From NCBI GenBank assembly GCA_965207995.1, contig OZ242299.1, forward strand, positions 1,240,001 to 1,304,000: DNA of 64,000 nucleotides, written 5' to 3'. Below, in pieces: positions 53,083 through 61,890 of this stretch (position 1 is its first letter; every line of letters begins with the position of its first letter). Position numbers and translations under genes: made by a program. This DNA is from DAOUKH01 sp965207995. Lineage in GTDB: Bacteria > Chloroflexota > Dehalococcoidia > SHYB01. The notes beneath the pieces are model-generated. The model made no database searches, was not told the DNA's origin, and saw only the letters and a program-made list of their open reading frames with translations.

Positions 53083-53652
53083 ATGATCGGCTTCCTCAAG
53101 GGACTCGGCGTCACCCTGCTGACGATGGCTCGGAAGCCCGTCACCGTCCAATACCCTGGCAGGCCCGCCGAGGGCGACGGCCCCTCCAACGCCCGGGGCG
53201 GCGAGCACATCCCGCTCTCTCCCCGCAACCTCGGCTTCCCCGCCCTGCTCTGGGACGACGTCATCGACGAGCCCTCCTGCACCGGCTGCAAGGTCTGCGA
53301 GCGCTACTGCCCCACCGAGTGCATGACCGTCTCCATGAAGGACAACCCCCTCCACGCCGAGGGCAAGAGCTCCCGCAAGAAGATCGTCGACGACTTCGAG
53401 ATTCGGATGGAGCGCTGCATCCTCTGCGGCATCTGCGTCGAGGTCTGCAACTTCGAAGCCATCGCCATGACCGACTACCACGAGGAAGCCGATATCTCCC
53501 GCGGCGGCCTCATCGCCTCCAAGGCCGACCTGTTCCGCATGGGCCGCGACTTCCAGGGCCGCGCCGGCATCACCGTCCGGCCCGGCATCCCCAAGCCCAA
53601 GCCCGCGCCCAAGGCCGCCCCGGCCGCCACAGAGGAGTCGGACCCCGCGTGA
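53083..53652 (+). CDS. nuoI: NADH-quinone oxidoreductase subunit I
   Basis: 189 residues with two 4Fe-4S motifs, CTGCKVCERYCPTEC and CILCGICVEVCNFEA, the N6a and N6b clusters that feed N2. It starts immediately after the nuoH stop. A Pro/Ala/Lys-rich C-terminal tail follows. As nuoE, F and G are absent, NuoI is the likely docking point for a ferredoxin, F420 or other electron donor. Confidence 0.95.
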   Translation: MIGFLKGLGVTLLTMARKPVTVQYPGRPAEGDGPSNARGGEHIPLSPRNLGFPALLWDDVIDEPSCTGCKVCERYCPTECMTVSMKDNPLHAEGKSSRKKIVDDFEIRMERCILCGICVEVCNFEAIAMTDYHEEADISRGGLIASKADLFRMGRDFQGRAGITVRPGIPKPKPAPKAAPAATEESDPA

Positions 53653-54188
53653 GCGTCGAGCTCGCCATGTTCGTCGCGGTCTCCGCGCTCGCCATCGCCG
53701 GTGGCATCGGCGTCGTGATCGCCTCCAACGTCGTCTACGCCGCCCTCTTCCTCCTCCTCAGCCTCCTCGCCGTCGCCGGCATCTACATCCTGATCTTTTC
53801 TCCCTTCCTCGCGCTGGTGCAAGTGCTCATCTACGGCGGCGCGATCATCGTCGTCGTCCTCTTCTCCCTGATGCTCACGCGCCAATCGGGCGAAGCGGGC
53901 AACCTTGACGTCAAGCACAAGCCCATCGCCGCCGTCGCCGGACTCGTCATGCTGGGCGCGCTCGTGGCGACGATCGTCGCCACCTCGTGGCCCGAGTCGG
54001 GCGGCAACGAGCCCGTCGGCTTCCGCGAGCTTGGGGCCGAGCTGTTCACCCGCTGGGCTGTGCCGTTCGAGATCGCCTCGGTGCTGCTGCTCGTCGCCCT
54101 CATCGGGGCCATCGTGCTCGCCCGCCCCGGCGACGACCCTGAAAGCGGCGGCAACGCCCCACCGGCAGACTCCGGAGACGAGGCGTGA
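53649..54188 (+). CDS. nuoJ: NADH-quinone oxidoreductase subunit J
   Basis: 179 residues from the GTG at 53649, overlapping the nuoI stop (GTGA). There are five helices, including the conserved NVVYAALFLLLSLLAVAGIYILI and FLALVQVLIYGGAIIVVVLFSLML with the pi-bulge Tyr-Gly-Gly. The acidic, Gly/Pro-rich tail is variable. It overlaps nuoK by 4 bases. Confidence 0.93.
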   Translation: MSVELAMFVAVSALAIAGGIGVVIASNVVYAALFLLLSLLAVAGIYILIFSPFLALVQVLIYGGAIIVVVLFSLMLTRQSGEAGNLDVKHKPIAAVAGLVMLGALVATIVATSWPESGGNEPVGFRELGAELFTRWAVPFEIASVLLLVALIGAIVLARPGDDPESGGNAPPADSGDEA

Positions 54189-54493
54189 TCGAACTCCACC
54201 ACGTGCTGATCGTCAGCGCCGTGCTCTTCTCGCTCGGCGTCTTCGGCGTCCTGGCGCGGCGCAACGCCATCATGATCCTGCTCGCGCTCGAGCTCATGCT
54301 CAACGCGGTCAACATCAACCTCGTCGCCTTCGCCGTCTACCTCGACCCCGGCCTCATCGTCGGCGTCATCTTCGCCATCTTCGTCATCACCGTCGCGGCG
54401 GCGGAGGTCGGCCTCGCGCTGGCCATCGTCCTGCGGCTGTATCGGAGCCGTTCGTCCGTCAACATCGATGAGGTCAACCTCATGCGCTGGTAG
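54185..54493 (+). CDS. nuoK: NADH-quinone oxidoreductase subunit K
   Basis: 102 residues, GTG start, three helices. It has the conserved Glu in ALELMLNAVNINLVAF and the second in VITVAAAEVGLALAIVLRLYR. This small antiporter-like subunit is part of the proton path. It is followed by nuoL after 37 bases. Confidence 0.95.
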   Translation: MIELHHVLIVSAVLFSLGVFGVLARRNAIMILLALELMLNAVNINLVAFAVYLDPGLIVGVIFAIFVITVAAAEVGLALAIVLRLYRSRSSVNIDEVNLMRW

Positions 54494-54530
54494 CGCGCGG
54501 AACGGCTCCGGAGACCTCTGAGGGAACGAC

Positions 54531-56399
54531 ATGGGAATCGAGTGGGCCTGGCTTCCGCCCGCGCTCTCCGCCGGCGCCTTCGCCGGCATTCTGCTGTTGG
54601 GAGGGCGCCTGCCGCTTAAGGGCGCTCCGCTTGCCGTCGCGGCCATCGCGGCGGGGTTCGCCCTCTTCTGGTTCTTCGCCGCCGACCTCGTAGCCGACGG
54701 CGCCGGCTCCTTCGAGCGCCTCTGGTTCGAGGCCGGCGACATCGGCATCTCCCTCGGCATGACCATCGACGAGCTCGCCATCGTCATGATCGGCCTGGTG
54801 ACCGCGGTCTCGCTGGCGGTGCAGGTCTACTCGCTCGCCTACATGCGCGGCGACCCCAAGCTCGGCTGGTTCTTCGCCGTGCTCGCCCTCTTCGCAGCCT
54901 CGATGCTCGCCCTCGTCGTCGTCGACAACCTGCTGGTCTTCTACGTGCTCTGGGAGCTGATCGGCCTCTGCTCCTACCTCCTCATCGGCTTCTATTCCGA
55001 GCGCCGCTCCGCCGCCGAGGCCGCCAAGAAAGCCTTCATCGTGACCCGCGTGGGCGACGTCGCCCTCCTCATCGGCGTCCTTGTCCTCTTCCAGGCCGCG
55101 GGCACCTTCTCGATGCGCGAGATCTTCGCGCTCGCCGAGGCCGGCGAGATCGGCACGGCGAGCCTGAACCTCTCCGCGGCCCTCATCTTCATCGGCGTGG
55201 CGGGCAAGTCGGCGCAGTTCCCCTTCCACGTCTGGCTCCCCGACGCCATGGAGGGCCCGACGCCGGTCAGCGCCCTCATCCACGCCGCGACGCTCGTGAT
55301 CGCCGGCGTCTACTTCCTCGCCCGGCTCTCGCCCATGCTCGTCCACACCCCCGGCGTCCTCGACGCCGTCGCTGCGGTCGGCCTCTTCACCGCCTTCCTC
55401 GGCGCATTCCTCGCCCTCGCCCAGAACGACCTCAAGCGCGTGCTCGCCTACTCCACCGTGAGCCAGCTCGGCTTCATGGTGCTCGCCATGGGCTCGTTCG
55501 GCTTCGCGGCGGGCATCTTCCACCTGCTCACCCACGGCTTCTTCAAAGCGCTGCTCTTCCTTGGCTCGGGGTCGGTGATGCACGCCATGGACGATGAGCT
55601 CGACATGCGGAAGATGGGCGGCCTCCGGCGCGCCATGCCCGTCACCTTCGTCCTCTTCGCCGTGGGGACCTTCGCCCTCGCCGGCCTCTTCCCCCTGAGC
55701 GGCTTCTTCAGCAAGGACGAGATACTCCTCGGCGTCCTCGACGGACGGAACGGCTGGCTCCTCGCCGCCGGACTCGCCGCCTCCGGCCTCACCGCCCTCT
55801 ACGCCGCACGCATGCTGTTCATGGTCTTCGCCGGCGAGCCCCGCTCCGACGCCGCCCGCCACGTCCACGAGGCCGGTCCGCTCATCCTCATCCCGATGGC
55901 GGCCCTGGCCATTCCCGCCGCCGGCCTCGGCCTGCTCGCCCTCAGCTGGGGCGACTTCGGCGGCATAGGCTCGTTCCTCCACCTCCCCGGCGGCGCGCAC
56001 GAATACGGGATCAACCACGCCGTCTTCTGGCCGTCCTTGGCCGTGGCCTTCGGACTGTTCGCCGTGGGGCGCTTCATCTACGCCCCGCGCGGAGCGGAGC
56101 TCGCGCCTTCCATCGTCGAGCGCCGCTATCCCCGCCTCTACGCGTGGGTGGCCAACAAGTTCTACCTCGACGAGCTCTACCAGTGGGCCGTCGACAACGT
56201 CGTGCTCGCCGCGTCGCGCTTCATCGCCGTCTTCGACCGCCGCGTGGTCAACGACACCGGCGTCGACGGCCCCGGCAAGGCCACCGTCCTCGCCGGCCGG
56301 GCGCTCCGCTACCACGAGACCGGCCTGATCGGGACCTACATCCTCACCATCGCCGTCACCGCGGCGGCGGCGATCATCATCATGGTCGCGGTGAGCTAG
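54531..56399 (+). CDS. nuoL: NADH-quinone oxidoreductase subunit L
   Basis: A 622-residue antiporter-like proton pump. It has LVVVDNLLVFYVLWELIGLCSYLLIGFY with the key Glu, KSAQFPFHVWLPDAMEGPTPVSALIHAATLV with the channel Lys, and NDLKRVLAYSTVSQLGFMVLA. The C-terminal half ends in a long amphipathic helix region (ETGLIGTYILTIAVTAAAAIIIM). AGGGAA precedes the ATG. The nuoM ribosome site overlaps its stop codon. Confidence 0.96.
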   Translation: MGIEWAWLPPALSAGAFAGILLLGGRLPLKGAPLAVAAIAAGFALFWFFAADLVADGAGSFERLWFEAGDIGISLGMTIDELAIVMIGLVTAVSLAVQVYSLAYMRGDPKLGWFFAVLALFAASMLALVVVDNLLVFYVLWELIGLCSYLLIGFYSERRSAAEAAKKAFIVTRVGDVALLIGVLVLFQAAGTFSMREIFALAEAGEIGTASLNLSAALIFIGVAGKSAQFPFHVWLPDAMEGPTPVSALIHAATLVIAGVYFLARLSPMLVHTPGVLDAVAAVGLFTAFLGAFLALAQNDLKRVLAYSTVSQLGFMVLAMGSFGFAAGIFHLLTHGFFKALLFLGSGSVMHAMDDELDMRKMGGLRRAMPVTFVLFAVGTFALAGLFPLSGFFSKDEILLGVLDGRNGWLLAAGLAASGLTALYAARMLFMVFAGEPRSDAARHVHEAGPLILIPMAALAIPAAGLGLLALSWGDFGGIGSFLHLPGGAHEYGINHAVFWPSLAVAFGLFAVGRFIYAPRGAELAPSIVERRYPRLYAWVANKFYLDELYQWAVDNVVLAASRFIAVFDRRVVNDTGVDGPGKATVLAGRALRYHETGLIGTYILTIAVTAAAAIIIMVAVS

Positions 56400-56409
56400 G
56401 GAGGCCGTC

Positions 56410-57879
56410 CTGGACGACGCGCTGCTCACCATCCTCGTCGCCCTGCCCGGCGGAGCCGCCGCGCTGCTCCTGCTCCTCCCCGCGTCGCGGCCGATGGCGA
56501 TCAGGACCGCCGCCCTGCTGGCCGCGACGGCCATGCTCGGCTTCTCGGTCTACGCCTTCATCGCCTACGACCACACCGCCGGCGGCTATCAGTTCCAGCA
56601 GCAGTGGGAGTGGATCGACACCCTCGGCATCACCGTCCACTGGGGCGCCGACGGCATCTCCGCGCTCATGGTGCTGCTCACCGGCATCGTCGCCTTCACC
56701 GGCGTCATCGTCTCCTGGCGCATCGACGACCGTCCCAAGGAGTACTTCGTCCTCTTCATGACGCTGCTCACCGGCGTCTACGGCACCTTCGTCTCCCTCG
56801 ATATCTTCTTCCTCTTCTTCTTCTACGAACTCGCCGTGCTGCCCATGTACCTGCTCATCGCCGTCTGGGGCAGCACCAACAAGGAATACGGCGCGCTGAA
56901 GCTGGTGCTCTACCTCGTGGCGGGGAGCGTGCTCGTCTGGGTCGCCATCATCGCGATCTATGTCGAGGCCGGCGTCGGCTCCTTCGACCTGCTCGCGCTG
57001 CAGGAGGCCGACTTCGCCCGCGACTTCCAGCGCATCTTCTTCCCGCTCATCATGATCGGCTTCGGCGTGCTCGCCGGACTCTGGCCCTTCCACACCTGGT
57101 CGCCCGACGGCCACGTCGCCGCCCCCACCGCCGTCAGCATGCTCCACGCCGGCGTCCTCATGAAGCTGGGGGCGTACGGCATCATCCGCCTCGGCATGAC
57201 CCTGCTGCCCGAGGGCCTCGACTGGTGGCAGATTCCCTTCATCACGCTCGCCACGATCAACGTCGTCTACGGCGCGATGTCGGCGATGGCGCAGAGAGAT
57301 TTAAAATTCGTCATCGGCTACTCCAGCGTCGGCCACATGGGGCTCGTCCTCATCGGACTTGCCACCATCGACAGCGTCGGCGTGAGCGGGGCCGTGCTCC
57401 AGATGTTCTCGCACGGGCTGATGACGGCCCTCTTCTTCGCCATGGTCGGCGTGATCTACGAGCAGGCCCACACCCGCGACATTGGCGAGCTCAACGGCCT
57501 CGCCAAGCGCATGCCCATCACCGTCTTCCTCTTCGTCCTCGCGGGGCTCGCCTCGCTGGGGCTCCCCGGGCTCAGCGGCTTCGTCGCCGAGGTGCTCGTC
57601 TTCATTGGCGCATTCCGCACCTTCCCGGTGGTCGGCGTCCTCGGGGTAATCGCCGCCATGCTCACCGCCGTCTACATCCTCCGGCTCGCCGCCCGCTCCT
57701 TCTTCGGCCCCGCCGACGACCGCTGGGCCGGCCTGAAGGACGCCTCCCTCGGCGACCGCTTCGCCGGCGGCATCCTCGCCGCCATGCTCGTGCTCGCCGG
57801 CGTCTTCCCCAAGCCGTTCCTCGACGTCATCAATAGCGCCGCCAACCCGCTCGTCGAGCGCATCACGCAAGTCCTATGA
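56410..57879 (+). CDS. nuoM: NADH-quinone oxidoreductase subunit M, probable CTG start
   Basis: A 489-residue antiporter-like subunit. The reading frame is intact back to the nuoL stop. An ideal AGGGAGG (56398-56404) sits five bases before the CTG at 56410, and translation from there gives DDALLTILVALPGGAAALLLLLP, a normal NuoM first helix. The first conventional start, the ATG at 56494, lacks a ribosome site and would delete that helix. Core motifs are FFLFFFYELAVLPMYLLIAVWG, GLWPFHTWSPDGHVAAPTAVSMLHAGVLMKLGAYGI in outline, and the RDLKFVIGYSSVGHMG channel. It overlaps nuoN by 4 bases. Confidence 0.93.
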   Translation: MDDALLTILVALPGGAAALLLLLPASRPMAIRTAALLAATAMLGFSVYAFIAYDHTAGGYQFQQQWEWIDTLGITVHWGADGISALMVLLTGIVAFTGVIVSWRIDDRPKEYFVLFMTLLTGVYGTFVSLDIFFLFFFYELAVLPMYLLIAVWGSTNKEYGALKLVLYLVAGSVLVWVAIIAIYVEAGVGSFDLLALQEADFARDFQRIFFPLIMIGFGVLAGLWPFHTWSPDGHVAAPTAVSMLHAGVLMKLGAYGIIRLGMTLLPEGLDWWQIPFITLATINVVYGAMSAMAQRDLKFVIGYSSVGHMGLVLIGLATIDSVGVSGAVLQMFSHGLMTALFFAMVGVIYEQAHTRDIGELNGLAKRMPITVFLFVLAGLASLGLPGLSGFVAEVLVFIGAFRTFPVVGVLGVIAAMLTAVYILRLAARSFFGPADDRWAGLKDASLGDRFAGGILAAMLVLAGVFPKPFLDVINSAANPLVERITQVL

Positions 57880-59303
57880 ACGTCGACTTCTCCCTCTTCC
57901 TCCCCGAGTTCATCCTGGCGGGCGCCGCCCTCCTGGTCATCGCCGTCGACCTCTTCCTGCCCGACGACAGGAAGCACTGGCTCCCCTTCCTCACGATTGC
58001 CGGCATCGCCGCCGCGGCGGGTTCGACGGTCACCCTGATCGGCGAGTCCGAGGTCCTCTACGACGGCCTCTTCCACGTCGACGGCTTCTCGATCTTCTTC
58101 AAGTTCTTCCTCCTGGCCGTCGCCGCCTTCATGGTCTTGGCCTCCGCCGACTACGTGAAGCGGTACCTGAACGGCCACGGCGAGTTCTACGGCATCTTCC
58201 TCTTCTCCGTCCTCGGCATGATGACGATGGTCTCGGCGGGCGAGCTGCTGACCGCCTACATCGCCCTCGAGCTCTTCAGCTTCAGCCTCTACGTGCTCGC
58301 CGGCTACGCCGTCCACCGTCGCCGCTCCATCGAGGCCGGCGTCAAGTACATCCTCATCGGGGCCTTCTCCTCCGCCCTGCTCCTCTACGGCCTGAGCTTG
58401 GTCTACGGCGCGACGGGGACGACGGTCTTCGCCGAGATCGCCGTCGCCCTGGCCGACGGCGCATCCCCCGCCTTCGTCGCGGGGTTGGCGCTCGTCATCG
58501 TAGGGTTCGGCTTCAAGATCACGGCCGCGCCCTTCCACATGTGGGCCCCCGACGTCTACGAGGGCGCGCCGACGCCGGTGACCGCCTACCTCGCCGTCGC
58601 CTCCAAGGCCGTTGCCTTCGCCCTCATGCTCCGCCTCTTCGCCGCCGCGCTGGCTCCCGCCATCGACGACTGGCGGAACGTCCTCGCCGCGATGGCCGTC
58701 CTCAGCATGGTCATCGGCAACCTCGTCGCCATCGTCCAGACCAACATCAAGCGGATGCTCGCCTACTCCAGCATCGGCCAGGCCGGCTACCTGCTCATGG
58801 GCATCGCCGCCCTCTCGGCCGAGGCCTCCAACGGCCTCATCTTCCACCTGGCCGGCTATTCGGCCACCAACTTCGCGGCCTTCACCGCCATCATCGCCTA
58901 CCAGAACCTCACCGGCCGCGTCTCGATCGACGGCTACGCCGGCCTCGGCAAGCGGCAGCCCTTCCTCGCTCTCGCCATCAGCGCCGCCTTCTTCTCCCTG
59001 GCAGGACTGCCCATCTTCTCCGGCTTCGCCACCAAGTTCTACCTCTTCACCGCCGTCGCTCAGGAAGGGCTGCTCTGGCTCGTCATCATCGCCGCCACCG
59101 CCAGCCTCGTCTCCCTCTACTATTACCTGATGGTGATCAAGCGCATGTACCTCAGCGACCCCGACGACCCCGAGCCCCTGCCCCTCGACCCGCCCCTGCG
59201 CGGCGGGCTCCTCGGCCTGCTTGCCGCCGTCATCCTCTTCGGCGTCTACCCCGGCCCCCTCGTCCGCCTCATCGAGCACGCCACCGCCGCGCTCCCCTTC
59301 TAG
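57876..59303 (+). CDS. nuoN: NADH-quinone oxidoreductase subunit N
   Basis: 475 residues, the third antiporter-like subunit. It has LLTAYIALELFSFSLYVLAGYA with the Glu of helix 5, GFGFKITAAPFHMWAPDVYEGAPTPVTAYLAVASK with the channel Lys, and NIKRMLAYSSIGQAGYLLMG. It closes the complex I operon. A SemiSWEET-type gene follows after 15 bases. Confidence 0.95.
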   Translation: MNVDFSLFLPEFILAGAALLVIAVDLFLPDDRKHWLPFLTIAGIAAAAGSTVTLIGESEVLYDGLFHVDGFSIFFKFFLLAVAAFMVLASADYVKRYLNGHGEFYGIFLFSVLGMMTMVSAGELLTAYIALELFSFSLYVLAGYAVHRRRSIEAGVKYILIGAFSSALLLYGLSLVYGATGTTVFAEIAVALADGASPAFVAGLALVIVGFGFKITAAPFHMWAPDVYEGAPTPVTAYLAVASKAVAFALMLRLFAAALAPAIDDWRNVLAAMAVLSMVIGNLVAIVQTNIKRMLAYSSIGQAGYLLMGIAALSAEASNGLIFHLAGYSATNFAAFTAIIAYQNLTGRVSIDGYAGLGKRQPFLALAISAAFFSLAGLPIFSGFATKFYLFTAVAQEGLLWLVIIAATASLVSLYYYLMVIKRMYLSDPDDPEPLPLDPPLRGGLLGLLAAVILFGVYPGPLVRLIEHATAALPF

Positions 59304-59318
59304 AAGTCTGGAAGAACT

Positions 59319-59573
59319 TTGGACTACGCCGAAATCATCGGCTTCACCGCTGCCGTCCTCACCTCGGCGGCGCTCTTCCCACAGGTGCGGCAGAGCTGGC
59401 GCACCCGCTCCACCGGCGACCTCAACCTCAGAACCTACCTGATCCTGACGTTCTCGATAACCCTCTTCCTCTCATACGGAGCAGTCATCGGATCGCCCTC
59501 GGTCATCACCGCCAACACCGTTGCCTTCATCATGATCGTCTCTCTCGTCATCCTCAAAATCCGCCACGGCTGA
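59319..59573 (+). CDS. SemiSWEET/PQ-loop transporter
   Basis: 84 residues, TTG start, a single three-helix PQ-loop unit. It has the PQ motif in TSAALFPQVRQSWRTRSTGDLNL and the conserved Asn region GSPSVITANTVAF. SemiSWEETs dimerise to make a sugar uniporter. GGAAGAA precedes the start. A near-identical paralogue lies 232 bases downstream, with a dispersed repeat between them. Confidence 0.85.
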   Translation: MDYAEIIGFTAAVLTSAALFPQVRQSWRTRSTGDLNLRTYLILTFSITLFLSYGAVIGSPSVITANTVAFIMIVSLVILKIRHG

Positions 59574-59587
59574 GCGGGTGCCGCCCG

Positions 59588-59670
59588 TCCCTCCTGCCTC
59601 TCCCCCTCTGGGGGAGATGTGAGAGAGGGCACGCGCCGCAGGCGCGTCGGAGGGCGGGGGGCGGGGCCGG
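59588..59670. repeat. Dispersed CTCTCCC palindrome, copy 4
   Basis: GCCTCTCCCCC-TCT-GGGGGAGAT with the tail GTGAGAGAGGGC, then the palindrome ACGCGCC-GCA-GGCGCGT. The order matches the 44610 copy. It lies between the two SemiSWEET genes. Confidence 0.7.
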
Positions 59671-59805
59671 GTGCGCCGCGGCCCATGGAGCCGCAAGCGA
59701 CGGTAATGCAAATTCCCCCGCGGGAAACCGAGAGAGGACAGGCGTGGGGCGACACAGCGCACACTTTGCCCTACCCTACCAGTCGCGCCTGACGCGGAAC
59801 GATAC

Positions 59806-60060
59806 GTGGAACCCGTCGAAATCCTTGGCTTTACCGCTGCCGCCCTAGGTACGGCCGCACTCTTCCCTCAAGTGCGGCAGAGCTGGCGCACGAAGTCCAC
59901 GGGCGACCTCAACCTCAGGACGTTCCTGGCCATTACGCTATCGGTCTCCCTCTTCATCGCCTACGGCGTCGTCATCGGATCGCCCTCGGTCATCACGGCA
60001 AACAGCCTCGCCGGCATCATGGTCGTCTCCCTGGTCATCCTCAAAATCCGCCACGGGTGA
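59806..60060 (+). CDS. SemiSWEET/PQ-loop transporter, tandem paralogue
   Basis: 84 residues, GTG start. It matches the gene at 59319 at most positions (GTAALFPQVRQSWRTKSTGDLNLRT, GSPSVITANSLAG, SLVILKIRHG at the end). The two could form homodimers or a heterodimer. Differences concentrate in helix 2 (FLAITLSVSLFIAYGVV versus YLILTFSITLFLSYGAV), so the sugar preference could differ. Confidence 0.85.
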   Translation: MEPVEILGFTAAALGTAALFPQVRQSWRTKSTGDLNLRTFLAITLSVSLFIAYGVVIGSPSVITANSLAGIMVVSLVILKIRHG

Positions 60061-60162
60061 GCGGGTTGGAGGGGGAGCCGCGCTAGAGAGGTCGGCGGTG
60101 TACAGATTCAGCGACTTACTGCCCTGCATGGCGAGCAAGGCACCCTCACCGCGATAGCAGCT

Positions 60163-61227
60163 CTAGTCCTGTTGAAGGGGTGCGCCGTTCGATTCGAGCC
60201 AACCCTTTGCCTTGAGCTGCCTCAGCGCTAAGTCTATCTGGCGCTCTGAGAACTGCCGCTTGTGACGGCCCCACGCATAGGTGTATGCGATGACTTCATC
60301 CAAGGTCGCGGATGGATGGCGACTGGCGACCCAATGAACGGTAGCCAAGAGTTCTAGGCCAAAGGGCGACTCGAAACCATCGACCAGCTCGGCTACGCGC
60401 TCCAAGCGCTTCCGCGTTGCAGCATGGCCGTCGAGAAATGCCGTTGCGTCCTCGACGGCTCCCGGTACGAGTTCGAGACGCTTGCCTGGGTCGTCGACTC
60501 CATCGGAGTAGCCAGAAATGAGGTGCCCCTCGATTGAGAGCAGCACATGTCGTAAGTTCGTGGCGTATGGACCATAGTGGTGTTCTTGAAAGTCCAATCT
60601 CAGCCGTTCGCCGGAGTGCTGCATGAAGTACATCAGCTTGTGTACTTCTAGCAGGGTTATGAATGGATCCAGCAGGCCGTCAAGGTATCGTCGCATCAAG
60701 CCAACGACGACAGCGCGGCCAGCCGTCATCTTGGGCGCGTCCGTTGAACGGTTGGTCCGTCCGTCCGCTGGCGCACTACCGGGCTCAAACACGATGACTT
60801 TGAGGTCGTTGAGTTCGCGCAGCGCCCCTTCTATGTGCGGGCGCACTTGTTTCCATTCTAATCCGCCCAGATCACTCCCCAGCGGAGGTATGGCAATGGA
60901 CTTGATGTTCCGCGCCTTGATTTCTTCTACAAGGGCCTCAAGACCAGCCTCGATGTCCTCAAGCCGGCTCTTCGCACGCCAGTGCCGCTTAGTTGGGAAG
61001 TTGACGATGTAGCGAGGTGACGTCAGCTTGCCGGTATCGAAGACGAACATACGGCCGGGATTGACCTCGTTTCGCTTGCACGCTGCCTCATAGGCTTTGA
61101 AGTTCTCAGGGAAGCGCCTCTTGAACTGGAGGGCGATCCCACGCCCCATGACACCAACACAGTTGACGCTGTTGACCAGGGCTTCGGCATCCTCCGTGAA
61201 TATATCGCCGGTCTTGTATTCGATCAT
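60163..61227 (-). CDS. darG: DarG macrodomain antitoxin (DNA ADP-ribosyl glycohydrolase)
   Basis: 354 residues. The N-terminal macrodomain (1 to about 150) shows GDIFTEDAEALVNSVNCVGVMGRGIALQFKRRFP in outline and NFPTKRHWRAKSRLEDIEAGL with Lys 80, the residue known as catalytic in DarG. IPPLGSDLGGLEW closes the ADP-ribose site. It removes the ADP-ribose that DarT puts on thymidine in single-stranded DNA. The C-terminal 200 residues (PFITLLEVHKLMYFMQHSGERLRLDF, HHYGPYATNLRHVL) are the toxin-binding part, resembling antitoxin SocA/Panacea-like folds. It starts 21 bases after darT. The C-terminal half may neutralise DarT directly. Confidence 0.92.
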   Translation of the reverse strand: MIEYKTGDIFTEDAEALVNSVNCVGVMGRGIALQFKRRFPENFKAYEAACKRNEVNPGRMFVFDTGKLTSPRYIVNFPTKRHWRAKSRLEDIEAGLEALVEEIKARNIKSIAIPPLGSDLGGLEWKQVRPHIEGALRELNDLKVIVFEPGSAPADGRTNRSTDAPKMTAGRAVVVGLMRRYLDGLLDPFITLLEVHKLMYFMQHSGERLRLDFQEHHYGPYATNLRHVLLSIEGHLISGYSDGVDDPGKRLELVPGAVEDATAFLDGHAATRKRLERVAELVDGFESPFGLELLATVHWVASRHPSATLDEVIAYTYAWGRHKRQFSERQIDLALRQLKAKGWLESNGAPLQQD

Positions 61228-61248
61228 GCCGTCCTCCCTTACGGACGA

Positions 61249-61890
61249 TCAGTAGTACCAGGCAGGTTCCACTCTGACACTAGGGCGATGCTTGGACGCC
61301 TTCAGGACGTTCAGTACCTGATCGCGGATTGCGTTGGAACAAACTCCTACATGCGACACCAGTCCCCAGGGGAAGGACTGTTGCACCAGGAATTCGGCCT
61401 GCTTGCCCTCCTTGATGGAAGGCTCTGCCCAATCCCTGGCTTCCACCGCATCCCAGGCAATCTTATCCAAATCGTCCAGATTGGAGTAGTCCTCAAAATA
61501 GTACGCCCCAGCGCTAGAGGTCGTAAAAGCCCAGCGGTGCCTGTTATCCCTTGCCCAGGCTACCGTTCGACGCAAGTCCGCCGCCAAGTGAACAATAGGC
61601 CCTTGCCCACCGCTATAGGTTAGGTCGGAGTTGCGCCTGTGGATTACGTAGAGCATGACGGAGCGCGGGCAAAAGTAGAAGGGAACGCACTCCCCCACCC
61701 GGAGATCGGGATGGCTCCGAAGAGCCAACTCGAGCCTACGTTGCTTGATATGGCTCATTCCTATGGAGGTTCCCGCTCCGTCCCGTCGTGTCATCTCCGC
61801 GTCGCACCAGAGCCGGCCATCAGCAATGATCGAAGCCAGTCTGTCCACATGCACAATGTGGTAGAGCTTCGGCTCAGTAGGTACGAGCAT
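61249..61890 (-). CDS. darT: DarT toxin (DNA ADP-ribosyltransferase)
   Basis: 213 residues, the usual DarT length (DUF4433). KLYHIVHVDRLASIIADGRLW makes the NAD pocket, the conserved Arg is in HIKQRRLELAL (Arg 51/52), CVPFYFCPRSVMLYVIH follows, and the catalytic Glu 166 is in KQAEFLVQQSFPW. DarT adds ADP-ribose to thymidines of single-stranded DNA, blocking replication of phage or host. I start at the ATG at 61890 just before the conserved fold; the frame stays open to 62085, but the extra residues are low-complexity. Base composition is AT-richer than the flanks. Confidence 0.93.
   Translation of the reverse strand: MLVPTEPKLYHIVHVDRLASIIADGRLWCDAEMTRRDGAGTSIGMSHIKQRRLELALRSHPDLRVGECVPFYFCPRSVMLYVIHRRNSDLTYSGGQGPIVHLAADLRRTVAWARDNRHRWAFTTSSAGAYYFEDYSNLDDLDKIAWDAVEARDWAEPSIKEGKQAEFLVQQSFPWGLVSHVGVCSNAIRDQVLNVLKASKHRPSVRVEPAWYY

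Noticed and set aside
51966..53648. Continuous 740-residue frame leading into nuoJ
   Set aside because: The first 561 codons are an off-frame reading of nuoH and nuoI. Only the part from the GTG at 53649 is NuoJ.
54480..56534. 684-residue minus-strand open frame opposite nuoL
   Set aside because: Strongly acidic Glu/Gly/Asp low-complexity shadow of the membrane-protein codons; no recognisable domain or ribosome site.
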